Both the position numbers and the translations under genes were made by a program. The notes below the pieces were generated by a model that made no database searches, was not told the DNA's origin, and saw only the letters and a program-made list of their open reading frames with translations. Positions 1 to 6,959 of a stretch of 57,348 bases of DNA are shown one piece after another; position 1 is the stretch's first letter, and the number at the start of each line of letters is the position of its first letter. Origin of the DNA: Mesorhizobium sp. M00.F.Ca.ET.216.01.1.1 (GTDB lineage: Bacteria; Pseudomonadota; Alphaproteobacteria; Rhizobiales; Rhizobiaceae); contig NZ_SADR02000034.1 in NCBI RefSeq assembly GCF_004010325.2, forward strand, positions 1-57,348, in the 5' to 3' direction.

Positions 1-2
1 GG

Positions 3-224
3 CAGATCGAGAACGGCCTGCATTGGATGCTCGATGTCCATCTCGATGAGGACCTCAGCCGTGCCCGCAAGGACAATGCTCCCGCCAACACAGCCCTTCT
101 CAATCGCCTCGCCAGAAACATCCTCCAAGCCGCCGATACCGCCAAAGTTCCCATCAGCCATCGCATCAAGAAATGCGCCTGGAATGACGACTATCTCATC
201 AATGCGATCACTCATATGCGATAG
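3..224 (+). CDS. ISAs1-type transposase, C-terminal end (cut by window edge)
   Basis: The reading frame is open from the first bases and ends in TAG at 222-224. It reads GLHWMLDVHLDEDLSRARKD and then a Leu/Ala-rich stretch ending in a WNDDYL motif. This is the usual C-terminus of ISAs1-family DDE transposases (H-W-x-LDV-x-x-x-EDxxR-x-R-x-x-N). The N-terminal part, with the first catalytic residues, lies outside the window, so I cannot tell whether the element is intact. The family call comes from motif recognition only. Nothing in the 50 bases after the stop clearly marks an inverted-repeat end. Confidence 0.75.
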   Translation, partial: QIENGLHWMLDVHLDEDLSRARKDNAPANTALLNRLARNILQAADTAKVPISHRIKKCAWNDDYLINAITHMR

Positions 225-275
225 CCCTGTCCCACCAGGGGGAGAAGGAAGAGCGCAATGCTGCTGGAACGGCGT

Positions 276-536
276 TCAGCCGGATTTACGTCCCGTGACA
301 AGCAGTCCGGCCGTGCGGGCCGCCTTGACGAAGGCCTTGCGCGCCTCGCGGGCCGTGCGCCAACCGTCGAGCGCGTCGCGGCAGGCGCGATAGGCTGCGC
401 GCCAGCTTCGGCCGCGGGCCCGGTCCGGCCATTGCTGATGCATGCATTCGATAGCTTCCCAGCTGCTTGCGACCTTGCGCTCTCCGATGGATTGGAACTT
501 GAGCGTGATCGGGTCGGGAAACGGGACGTCGTTCAT
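276..536 (-). CDS. DUF982 family protein
   Basis: An 86-residue soluble protein, starting MNDVPFPDPITLKF. A run reading SSWEAIECM followed by a basic helical region, with a further conserved block (ACRDALDGWRTAREARKAFVKAA), is the layout of DUF982 proteins. These are abundant in Rhizobiaceae and Phyllobacteriaceae and have no known function. The start is set at 536 because AAGGAGGAAGTA lies directly before that ATG; an upstream in-frame Met at 566 would add only a Lys-rich tail. It is monocistronic and lies between a transposase remnant and another small reverse-strand gene. Confidence 0.75.
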   Translation of the reverse strand: MNDVPFPDPITLKFQSIGERKVASSWEAIECMHQQWPDRARGRSWRAAYRACRDALDGWRTAREARKAFVKAARTAGLLVTGRKSG

Positions 537-660
537 TACTTCCTCCTTCTTCTTTTTTGAGAGCAAGCAGGACGGCGGCCGATGTCCATTCGGCGCCGGT
601 CGAGAAGATGGTTCGCCTGCTCGCGCACTTCAAGGCCTCAGGAGCCGAGGCAACGGCCGG

Positions 661-879
661 CTATATGTCGTCGTCCGGCGGCTCGAGAAGCCCGATCAGC
701 GTCGCCACCCTTGCAGACGGCAGAGGACGGCCCTCGTTCACCAGCGCCTCATCGGCTCCGACCCAGGCAAAAGCCTCGCGCAACTCCTCGATCGTCGCCC
801 CGGTCGAGGCGATGTCGGCGATGATGGCGTTGTCCACCGGGCCTAGCACCGAAATGATGTCGTCGCGGGTCAGGGTCAT
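661..879 (-). CDS. Small acidic conserved hypothetical protein
   Basis: A 72-residue acidic protein beginning MTLTRDDIISVLGPVDNAII and ending in an acidic tail (EPPDDDI). The start at 879 is supported by GGAGG about six bases upstream. A longer frame exists but adds a Pro/Ala-rich, non-coding-looking N-terminus. No catalytic motif or membrane segment is visible. It lies divergently beside the two Hsp20 genes, with about 200 bases between the starts. A link with heat-shock regulation is only a guess from position. Confidence 0.6.
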   Translation of the reverse strand: MTLTRDDIISVLGPVDNAIIADIASTGATIEELREAFAWVGADEALVNEGRPLPSARVATLIGLLEPPDDDI

Positions 880-1080
880 GATGTCCTCCATGCGGGGTGC
901 CGGCGCGGCTGAAGCCGGCATCACCAGACAGAATCTGGCAACGGGACAGAATCTGGGTCTTGATTTCAGGCTGACAATAACCAAATTAATGGTGTCGGTC
1001 GTCGAATGGTCCGGCGGAACCAAGGAGCGCCGGCTTCTTGGCGTTCCTTGTATCTATGTCGCTCGATGGAGGACGTAGCT

Positions 1081-1545
1081 ATGAGAACCGCATTCGACTT
1101 TTCCCCGCTCTATCGGTCGAGCATCGGTTTCGATCGTGTCTTCAACCTGCTGGAAAACGCGCCTCAGGCAGTCGATAGCTGGCCGCCGTATGACATCGAG
1201 CGGTGCGGCGAGAACGTCTATCGCGTGACGATCGCCGTTGCCGGCTTTTCCGCAGAAGACCTCGACGTCAGCCACGAGCCTAACCTTCTGATCGCCTCGG
1301 GCGACCGCAAGGAACAGGACAAGGTGGAATATATGCACCGTGGCCTGCCGGCGCGACTATTCACGCGCCGCTTCGAGCTTGCCGATCACATGAAGGTCAT
1401 CGGCGCCTCGCTTAACCACGGCCTGCTCGTCATCGACCTTGTGCGCGAAGTGCCCGAGGAGATGAAGCCGCGTCGCATTACGATCGCCAAGGAAGACGGC
1501 GCGCCCAAGGCCGGGCCGGTCGAAGCACCAAAGCAGGTCGCCTGA
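1081..1545 (+). CDS. Hsp20 small heat-shock protein (IbpA/HspA type)
   Basis: A 154-residue ATP-independent chaperone that holds unfolding proteins in the cytoplasm. The alpha-crystallin domain spans roughly residues 35-135: YDIERCGENVYRVTIAVAGF at its start, then SHEPNLLIASGDRK, and a GLLVIDLVREVPE strand with the family's [V/I]-x-[V/L]-like C-terminal region. The start at 1081 follows GGAGGACGTAGCT; an in-frame ATG 15 bases earlier is less well placed. The next Hsp20 gene begins 42 bases downstream, so the pair is probably one operon. No ROSE-type RNA thermometer was confirmed, though rhizobial hsp20 genes often have one. Confidence 0.92.
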   Translation: MRTAFDFSPLYRSSIGFDRVFNLLENAPQAVDSWPPYDIERCGENVYRVTIAVAGFSAEDLDVSHEPNLLIASGDRKEQDKVEYMHRGLPARLFTRRFELADHMKVIGASLNHGLLVIDLVREVPEEMKPRRITIAKEDGAPKAGPVEAPKQVA

Positions 1546-1587
1546 GCGAAGGTGAGCGCCACAACCAGTCGAGAAAGGAGAACACCA

Positions 1588-2118
1588 ATGGCTATTCGTG
1601 ATCTCATCCCCTGGAGCCGGGAGAACAGTCCCAGCTTCTATCGTGACGATGACAGAGACCCGTTCATGGCGTTGCATCGCGAGATGAACCGCCTGATCGA
1701 CGACACATTCCGCGGTTTCGAAACGCGCATGCCGTCGCTCAGCGGATTTTCCTCGGCGCGCGGCAGCTGGCCGAGCGTGGAAATCTCCGACGGCGAGAAG
1801 GAGATCCGCGTGACCGCCGAAATTCCCGGAATGGATCAGAAGGACATCGAAGTGCTGCTCGATGACGGCGTGCTGATGCTGCGCGGCGAGAAGCGCTCCG
1901 AAACCGAGGACAAGGACAGGCAGTTCTCCGAGCGGTTCTACGGCCGCTTCGAGCGCCGCATCCCGATCGGCTACGAAGTCGAGGAGGACAAGGTGAACGC
2001 TGCCTTCCATAACGGCGTGCTGACCGTGACGCTGCCCAAGACCCAGCGTGCGCTGGCGAAGGCCAAGCGCATCGCGATCAGCAGCAGTGCCGTCAGTTCC
2101 GGCAAGAGCAAGCACTGA
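1588..2118 (+). CDS. Hsp20 small heat-shock protein (second paralogue)
   Basis: A 176-residue Hsp20 protein. It opens with MAIRDLIPWSRENSPSFYRD, has a flexible N-terminal arm (residues 1-60), then an alpha-crystallin domain (about 62-165) with WPSVEISDGEKEIRVTAEIP, a MLRGEKRSE strand and the A-x-x-x-G-V-L-T-V-T-L-P signature. This is the class B-like form found in rhizobia beside an IbpA-like paralogue. The start has GAAAGGAGAACACC immediately upstream. The two proteins differ clearly in sequence, so they probably form mixed or distinct oligomers rather than being a recent duplication. Confidence 0.93.
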   Translation: MAIRDLIPWSRENSPSFYRDDDRDPFMALHREMNRLIDDTFRGFETRMPSLSGFSSARGSWPSVEISDGEKEIRVTAEIPGMDQKDIEVLLDDGVLMLRGEKRSETEDKDRQFSERFYGRFERRIPIGYEVEEDKVNAAFHNGVLTVTLPKTQRALAKAKRIAISSSAVSSGKSKH

Positions 2119-2170
2119 TGACATTGGTAGCCGGGCGCACATGGCGCCTGGCTACGCTGCCGACCAGCCA

Positions 2171-2572
2171 TCAGCCACCGGCGGCGGGCTTTGCCTTGAC
2201 GTTCCTCATCGCGGTCAAGAGGTAGTCCTGCATGGTCGCCTGAAGGTTTGTGGTGGCGGTGCGCACAGCCGCCATCGCGTCCTTCACCGCTGCTTCGTCG
2301 AAGGGCGAAGCCTTTTCAGCCGCCGCCAGCCTGGCGCGCGCCGCGCGCACCTCGGCCAGTGCCGAGAGCGTGCGTGGACGGTTTTCACGCAGGATGCCGC
2401 GGAACTCCTTTCTCACCTCGGGCGGGTAGGCACCGGCCATCTCGGCGATCAGCATACGCCCTGCCGCGCCCTGCCGCAGGCCATGCGCCGCATAGCCGAT
2501 CAGAAAGAAATTGAGGGCGAGCGAAAGGCCGAGCAGCACCAGCGTCGTTGTCCATATCCAGGAGCGCTTCAT
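2171..2572 (-). CDS. Membrane-anchored periplasmic heavy-metal-sensor-like protein
   Basis: A 133-residue protein with a single N-terminal membrane helix (about residues 6-27, WIWTTTLVLLGLSLALNFFL) followed by a periplasmic all-helical region rich in Arg, Ala and Glu. The layout matches the CnrX/ZraP-like heavy-metal-resistance family: signal anchor, RxxxR-rich helices and length. No His/Met metal-ligand cluster is obvious, so actual metal binding is doubtful. The start codon overlaps the stop of the anti-sigma gene by one base (TCA/CAT at 2570-2574), which indicates translational coupling in the sigma operon. It may help control the ECF sigma factor. Confidence 0.7.
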   Translation of the reverse strand: MKRSWIWTTTLVLLGLSLALNFFLIGYAAHGLRQGAAGRMLIAEMAGAYPPEVRKEFRGILRENRPRTLSALAEVRAARARLAAAEKASPFDEAAVKDAMAAVRTATTNLQATMQDYLLTAMRNVKAKPAAGG

Positions 2573-3048
2573 CAGAGCGAACCCTCCCCTGCCGCCGGAT
2601 CGGCCCCGATGCCGGAGACGCCGTCGTCGGCCAGCCGCGCCCCGGAGGCGAGCGCCAGAAGCTCCGAATCCGGCAGGTCGTCCTGCAGCCGCGCCAGCTG
2701 GTAGCCGGCCAGCGTCACGGCCACGAGAAGAGCCGCCGCGCACACCGCCAGCCCGGCCGGTGCAAGCAGGAACCGCGGCAGGAACGACGGTCGCGCCCGG
2801 CCGGCATCGATGCGGGCCAGGACCTTGCGTGCCAGCGCCTGTTCGTCGCTGTCGACCAGCGCCGCCTCGAGCACCAGGCGGTCGAGCGCGCGGTCTGCAT
2901 CGTCTTGCGGCGATGCGTCCGCCGCCGATTCACTGGCCCCCGTTTCGCCCGCCATAAAGGCCAGCGCTTGCTGCCGGAAGGGAGCCGGCCAGACATCGAC
3001 ATCGTCGCCGAAGCGACGCTTGTTTCGTTCGAACTCGTCCCGTGTCAT
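2572..3048 (-). CDS. Putative anti-sigma factor (single-pass membrane protein)
   Basis: A 158-residue protein with an acidic cytoplasmic N-terminus (about 1-90), one membrane helix (about 93-118, ending ALLVAVTLAGYQLA) and a short periplasmic tail. It lacks a clear zinc-binding HxxxCxxC motif. The assignment rests on genome context: its start overlaps the stop of the ECF sigma gene by four bases (ATGA), the usual arrangement for an anti-sigma/sigma pair, and the topology fits. The expected role is to hold the sigma factor at the membrane until a periplasmic signal arrives. Confidence 0.65.
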   Translation of the reverse strand: MTRDEFERNKRRFGDDVDVWPAPFRQQALAFMAGETGASESAADASPQDDADRALDRLVLEAALVDSDEQALARKVLARIDAGRARPSFLPRFLLAPAGLAVCAAALLVAVTLAGYQLARLQDDLPDSELLALASGARLADDGVSGIGADPAAGEGSL

Positions 3049-3641
3049 GAGGACTTCCTTTCACGGCCCGTGGCCGCCATTGCCAGATGATCCCTCAAGT
3101 GGTCACGTAGGGCGCGCCGCCCGCGCACCAGCAGTTGCTCCGCCGAGCCGGCGCTGCCGCCCATCACCTCGGCGATGGCCGCGATGTCGAGGTCGGCGAC
3201 CGCCCGCAGCAGCACGGCCGTGCGCTGCCGCTCCGGCAGCCGCGACAGGCCGTCGCGGACGATCGCAAGCTCCTGGCGCGCGGCGGTCGCCGTTTCGGCA
3301 TCGGCCTCCTCGGAAGGCACCGAATCCCCGACATCGTCGAGGCCGATGAAGGCCCGCAGCGCGCGGCGCCGGCGCTGGTCGATGCAGCGATTGGCGGTGA
3401 TCCTGTACAGCCAGGTCGAGGCACGGCCCCTGGCGGGATCGAACCGGGCGGCCTGTTTCCAGACGGTCACGAACACCTCCTGCACGACATCCTCGGCGTC
3501 GCCGGTATTGCCGAGGTAGCGCGCGGCAAAGATCCGCAAGCCGCGGCCGTGGCGGGCGATGAGCTGCGACAGCGCGCCCTGGTTGCCCGCGGCTACGCGC
3601 GCCAGCAGTTCGTCGTCCTCACGCGGCTCCTCATGCTGCAC
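3045..3641 (-). CDS. ECF RNA polymerase sigma factor
   Basis: A 198-residue sigma-70 family ECF factor. Region 2 contains DAEDVVQEVFVTVW at about residues 48-61, followed by FDPARGRASTWLYRITANRC. Region 4, about 135-182, begins LPERQRTAVLLRAV and carries the helix-turn-helix. The frame is open much further upstream, but that part overlaps the neighbouring secreted-protein gene and is Pro/Ala-rich. I therefore chose GTG at 3641, which follows AGGAG with an eight-base spacer. It is coupled to the anti-sigma gene by a four-base overlap. The target promoters are unknown; the adjacent secreted proteins are plausible members of its regulon. Confidence 0.9.
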   Translation of the reverse strand: MQHEEPREDDELLARVAAGNQGALSQLIARHGRGLRIFAARYLGNTGDAEDVVQEVFVTVWKQAARFDPARGRASTWLYRITANRCIDQRRRRALRAFIGLDDVGDSVPSEEADAETATAARQELAIVRDGLSRLPERQRTAVLLRAVADLDIAAIAEVMGGSAGSAEQLLVRGRRALRDHLRDHLAMAATGRERKSS

Positions 3642-3660
3642 CGAGGCGGGCTCCTGACTA

Positions 3661-4038
3661 TCAACGGCGCCAGCGGCGGAACCCGTAGACCGTGTTGCCG
3701 TTCGGGCCGGTGAAGCTGCCGGCCGAGCGGCCACGGAACGGCCCACGCGCCGACACCCGTTTCCCGGAAAAGGACTGCCCGTCCGGCCCGGCGCCAGAAT
3801 AGCTTCTGGCGCAGCGGTCAACAACGCCCGCCACGCATTTGGCGCTCGACGTGTAGGTGCCGCCATTGGGACCGGTGCGCGTGGTCGAGCCGGTATAGGT
3901 GTTGCCGTCCCTGCTGACGCTGCGGCTGATCTCGCCGCCATGTCCAGTCGGCCTTAACCATTCCTCTGCGGCGGCCGGCGTCGCAGCCGACGCCACAAGA
4001 ATGGCGCCGAGGCAAAACAATTTCGCTGAAGAGAGCAT
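3661..4038 (-). CDS. Secreted Gly/Ser/Thr-rich hypothetical protein
   Basis: A 125-residue protein with a typical Sec signal peptide (MLSSAKLFCLGAILVASAAT, cleavage after PAAAEE or near AAA). The mature part has repeated short blocks resembling T-G-P-N-G-G-T-Y/V: TRTGPNGGTYTSS, then SGAGPDGQSFSG and FTGPNGNTVYG. These suggest a small beta-rich periplasmic or surface protein. Two Cys residues (in AKCVAG and DRCARS) could form a disulfide. It sits 19 bases upstream of the ECF sigma start and 29 bases downstream of the EF-hand gene, on the same strand, so it is probably in one operon with them. Confidence 0.75.
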   Translation of the reverse strand: MLSSAKLFCLGAILVASAATPAAAEEWLRPTGHGGEISRSVSRDGNTYTGSTTRTGPNGGTYTSSAKCVAGVVDRCARSYSGAGPDGQSFSGKRVSARGPFRGRSAGSFTGPNGNTVYGFRRWRR

Positions 4039-4067
4039 GTCGTGCTCCAGATGGGAAGAACGCGGCG

Positions 4068-4532
4068 TCAGCCGGCGCGGCCGGCGAAGTGCTTGCGGAT
4101 GACGGCGATCTCGTCGGCCGAGAGCTTGCCGTCGCCATTGCGGTCGGCGAGGTCGAACAGCGGCATGCGGCTGCGGAACTCGTCCTCGAAGACCTTGCCG
4201 TCGCCATTGGCGTCCATGCGCCGCCCGCGATTGCCGAGCCTGGCCTGCGCGGCTTCGGCGCGGTCCATAACGGCGTCGCGAGCGCCTTCGATCTCGTTCT
4301 CGTCTACGGCGCCGTCGCCGTTGCGGTCGAGCTTTTTGAACTGGCGCTCGCGGGCGGCAAGCATCTCGTCCTTTGAGATCGAGCCGTCACCATTGATGTC
4401 GAGACGTTGCAGGATGCGCTGGCCCGGCATGTTCTTGCCCGGAATTTCCTTGCCCGGCATGTCCTGGGCATGCGCGGCTGAGAGCGGTGTGAGCCCGAGA
4501 AGCAGGGCCGCAGAGAGTGCAAAGCGTTTCAT
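4068..4532 (-). CDS. Secreted EF-hand calcium-binding protein
   Basis: A 154-residue protein with a signal peptide (about 1-22, ending AAHAQ). It has four canonical 12-residue EF-hand loops of the DxNGDGxxxxxE type at about 45-56, 69-80, 107-118 and 130-141. All four keep the Asp/Asn/Asp and final Glu ligands, so calcium binding in the periplasm is likely. An unusual MPGKEIPGKNMPG segment (25-37) lies before the first loop. It is the first gene of the leftward group that continues into the secreted protein, the ECF sigma factor, the anti-sigma factor and the metal-sensor-like gene. That order suggests an envelope or cation-stress module. Confidence 0.88.
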   Translation of the reverse strand: MKRFALSAALLLGLTPLSAAHAQDMPGKEIPGKNMPGQRILQRLDINGDGSISKDEMLAARERQFKKLDRNGDGAVDENEIEGARDAVMDRAEAAQARLGNRGRRMDANGDGKVFEDEFRSRMPLFDLADRNGDGKLSADEIAVIRKHFAGRAG

Positions 4533-4836
4533 GATGATTGTCCTTTCGCTGTCGTTGGTCGCGCTGTCGTTGGTTTGGGGGGCGACTGCTGACCGATACG
4601 CAGCCCGGGTCCTGCCCCTACGCTTTCCGGCAAGAAAATTTCACGCCACGGCGATGCCGAAGCCGCCGCAAGGCAGCGTCGTTCGCCCATGCAAAAAATC
4701 GGCGCGCGCAGCGTAGGACGTGACGAGACGCTGCGTAGAAGGCTGCGCAAGGGACGCTTTAGCTCCTGGAACTGCGGATGCTCAGACGTCAGTGACCGGC
4801 AGCCATTCGACCAGCGATTCGAGAGGACAAACTTTG
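4533..4836. other. Divergent intergenic region with a short direct repeat
   Basis: This 304-base gap separates the leftward EF-hand/sigma operon from the rightward BA14K gene, so it must carry at least two promoters. A 13-base direct repeat (CGCTGTCGTTGGT) occurs twice back to back at about 4549-4576, close to the start of the EF-hand gene, and could be a regulator site. I could not identify a convincing ECF-type -35/-10 pair by eye. No coding frame here looks real. Confidence 0.4.
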
Positions 4837-5250
4837 ATGAAACGGACAATCACAGCGTTTTGCGGACTGATGCTCGGCGCTTCGGTGCTTGCCTCACCTG
4901 CCAATGCCTTGCCGGGCGTGCCCGCTTCGGGCCTGACATCGGCTTCGACCGCGCCTGAGCCGATCCGCTACCGGCGCGGCTTTTACGTCGTCGGCGGCGC
5001 CTATTACTACAATGGCTACCGGGGCTATGTGCGCATCAGGCCCGGCTATCGCTACTACAATGGCTACTGGTTCCCCGCCACCGCCTTCGCCGCGGGCGTT
5101 GCGGTGGCAGTGCCGCCGCGATCAGCCGCACTGCTGGCCGCGGCCCACATTCGCTGGTGCCACGAACGCTATGTCTCCTACCGCGCCTGGGACAACAGCT
5201 ACCAGCCCTATGCCGGACCTCGCCAGCAGTGCTGGTCGCCCTACAGCTGA
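4837..5250 (+). CDS. BA14K family secreted protein
   Basis: A 137-residue protein with a signal peptide (MKRTITAFCGLMLGASVLAS, cleavage near ANA). A Tyr/Gly-rich middle (YYYNGYRGYVRIRPGYRYYN) is followed by a hydrophobic stretch at about 83-105. The C-terminal WCHERYVSYRAWDNSYQPYA / QQCW block is the BA14K lectin-like signature first described in Brucella immunoreactive protein BA14K. The family is found across Hyphomicrobiales and is thought to act at the cell surface. The start at 4837 follows GAGAGGACAAACTTTG. Its last ten bases overlap the 3' end of the convergent oxidoreductase gene. Confidence 0.85.
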   Translation: MKRTITAFCGLMLGASVLASPANALPGVPASGLTSASTAPEPIRYRRGFYVVGGAYYYNGYRGYVRIRPGYRYYNGYWFPATAFAAGVAVAVPPRSAALLAAAHIRWCHERYVSYRAWDNSYQPYAGPRQQCWSPYS

Positions 5251-6362
5251 GACCGACGGGAGGCGCCCCGCCGCGCGATGTCGGCGGCGACGGCGAGCGC
5301 CTCGATGCCGATTTCCCTGAGCAGGCCGGTGACCGGATTGTGGAAGCCGACGAGATAGAGACCAAGCTCGGAGGCCCGGCGAGTGACGCCGCTCTTGCTA
5401 GGCCGCAATTCCGCCGGCAGGAATTTCTCGTAGGCCGGTCGATAGCCGGTGGCGAGGATGACGCTGTCGAACTCGGCCTGCCTGCCGTCGACGAAGATGG
5501 CGCCGTGCTCGGTGAAGCGCTTGATGTCGGGCGCCACCTTGATGGCGCCGGACTTGATCGCCGCCACCGTCCCGACATCGATGACCGGGATGCGCCCGGC
5601 GTCGATCTGCTTGAGGATACCCTCTCTCGGCCTGACGATGCCGTATTTCCGGAGCTTGCCCAGCGCCAGGTCGAGTATGATCGGGAACAGCTTGTCATTC
5701 ACCGCTTGCGGCATCGGCCGGCTGGCGATGCCGACCATCTGGATCGGCACGCCGAACAGCTCTCGCGGCACGATGTGCACGCCGTTGCGCACCGACAGCG
5801 TCGGGCGGGCGCCTGTCTCGGCAAGGTCGAGCGCGATCTCGGCGCCGGTGTTGCCCATGCCAACGATCAGCACCGACTGGCCGGCAAAGGGCGCGGCCTC
5901 GGTATAGTCGGCGCTGTGCAGCCGCCTGCCCTTGAAAGCCTCGATCCCGCGAAGGCTGGGAACGATCGGCTCGGCATTGTTGCCGGTGGCGATGACGACA
6001 TGGCGCGCCGAAAGCGTGTGCGCCGCGGTCTCGACCACAAAGCGCCCGTCCTCGCGGCGGATGGATTTGACGGTCTCGCCGAAGCGTGGCCTGAGCTCGA
6101 AACGCTCGGCATAGGCATCGAGATAGGCGACCACCTTCTCGCGCGGCACGTAGCGCGGATACGCTTTAGGAAACGGCATATAGGGCAGCGAGGAGAACGA
6201 CTTCACAGTATGCAGATGCAGCCGCCGGTAATGCCGCCGCCATGCCGGCGCGACCTCATGGGCCTTTTCGAGGATGACGAAATCGAGCCCCGCCTTTTTC
6301 AGGCAAGCGCCGATGGCAAGCCCCGCCGGTCCGGCGCCGACGATGACGACATTGGTATCCAA
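5241..6362 (-). CDS. FAD/NAD(P)-dependent oxidoreductase (flavin monooxygenase-like)
   Basis: A 373-residue flavoprotein. A GxGxxG FAD-binding fold lies at residues 9-14 (VVIVGAGPAGLA), a second dinucleotide fold (VLIVGMGNTGAE) in the middle for NADPH, and a late VILATGYRPA motif. This architecture is that of class B flavin monooxygenases and related pyridine-nucleotide-disulfide oxidoreductases; the substrate cannot be read from sequence. The start is taken as TTG at 6362, which follows GGGGAGGG with an eight-base spacer. The frame is open further upstream but runs through repeat DNA that does not look coding. It is convergent with the BA14K gene and overlaps it by ten bases. Confidence 0.85.
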   Translation of the reverse strand: MDTNVVIVGAGPAGLAIGACLKKAGLDFVILEKAHEVAPAWRRHYRRLHLHTVKSFSSLPYMPFPKAYPRYVPREKVVAYLDAYAERFELRPRFGETVKSIRREDGRFVVETAAHTLSARHVVIATGNNAEPIVPSLRGIEAFKGRRLHSADYTEAAPFAGQSVLIVGMGNTGAEIALDLAETGARPTLSVRNGVHIVPRELFGVPIQMVGIASRPMPQAVNDKLFPIILDLALGKLRKYGIVRPREGILKQIDAGRIPVIDVGTVAAIKSGAIKVAPDIKRFTEHGAIFVDGRQAEFDSVILATGYRPAYEKFLPAELRPSKSGVTRRASELGLYLVGFHNPVTGLLREIGIEALAVAADIARRGASRRSQL

Positions 6363-6455
6363 GCGATGGTCCCTCCCCTGATGGAAGCTTGGCGCAAAGC
6401 GGCCGAGCGCGCAATCTCCCTCCTTGCGGGGAGATCGGCAGCATCGACGCCGCCC

Positions 6456-6513
6456 TCCCTTCTCCCCTTGTTGTGGAGAAGGTGGCCGAGCGAAGCTCGG
6501 TCGGATGAGGGTG
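6456..6513. repeat. RIME-like intergenic palindrome, copy 1
   Basis: The segment CTTCTCCCCTTGTTGTGG is followed by AGAAGGTGGCCGAGCGAAGC and a GGATGAGGG end. It forms two adjacent hairpins (CTTCTCC/GGAGAAG and CCGAGC/GCTCGG), the structure of RIME-type mosaic elements of rhizobia. Just before it, around 6418-6440, lies a CTCC-N-GGGGAG palindrome that belongs to the other repeat family in this window. It is unlikely to encode protein. Confidence 0.65.
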
Positions 6514-6573
6514 TTGGCAGGATCGCCGCCTTGAAGATGTAAACGCTTAAAATCCGCGTTTCTTCCAGCACCG

Positions 6574-6618
6574 CTCATTCGTCGCCTTCGGCGACACCTT
6601 CCACAAGGGGAGAAGGGG
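6574..6618. repeat. RIME-like intergenic palindrome, copy 2 (inverted)
   Basis: This stretch, CTCATTCGTCGCCTTCGGCG followed by CACCTTCCACAAGGGGAGAAGG, is the reverse-complement arrangement of copy 1, about 60 bases away. The two copies face each other and could fold into one long cruciform. The sequence between them (6514-6573) shows no gene. Together with the fragment at 6620-6804, the gap from 6363 to 6959 contains repeats, a probable gene remnant and the formate dehydrogenase promoter region. Confidence 0.6.
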
Positions 6619-6619
6619 C

Positions 6620-6804
6620 GCTCGACCCTTCCTTGCCATCCCCGCCTCGGCCGGCGTTTCCATGCCTTCGCCGACATGCTTTTTCAGCACACCAACGGCA
6701 GCCTCGGCATCGCGCCGGCGGCCGGAACCCGACCGAAGGTTGAGAACGCATTGATAATCACGGGCGCCGGCCACCAGCCTTGAAACCGGGTCCGGCTCCT
6801 CCAT
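6620..6804 (-). pseudogene. Possible N-terminal fragment of a diacylglycerol-kinase-like gene
   Basis: The reverse strand from an ATG at 6804 reads 60-odd residues including CVLNLRSGSGRRRDAEAAV, which recalls the start of diacylglycerol/sphingosine-kinase catalytic domains (xxNxxSGxxR...). The frame then runs directly into the RIME-like repeat at 6618 and stops at 6547, far short of the roughly 300 residues expected. If the call is right, the gene was cut off at the repeat boundary. The similarity is weak and could be chance. Confidence 0.25.
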
Positions 6805-6959
6805 CTAGTTCGCCATAGTGCACAACGTGCCGAACGAGGAAGCGCCAGGAGTTGCTGACCTGCTGGCCTCGGACACCTCGGAATACCCGCCCGTTGTCGT
6901 TTTGGCGGGCGTCAACAACCGACGTCTTCCTCTTCGTTGCCAAACGAAGGGAGATAGAA

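Noticed and set aside
3642..3941. A 100-residue N-terminal extension of the ECF sigma factor
   Set aside because: It lies inside the upstream secreted-protein gene, is Pro/Ala/Arg-rich, and a GTG with a good ribosome-binding site fits the normal length.
5157..6542. A 461-residue open frame antisense to the FAD oxidoreductase
   Set aside because: The sense strand has two dinucleotide-binding motifs; the antisense frame has none and runs into RIME-like repeats.
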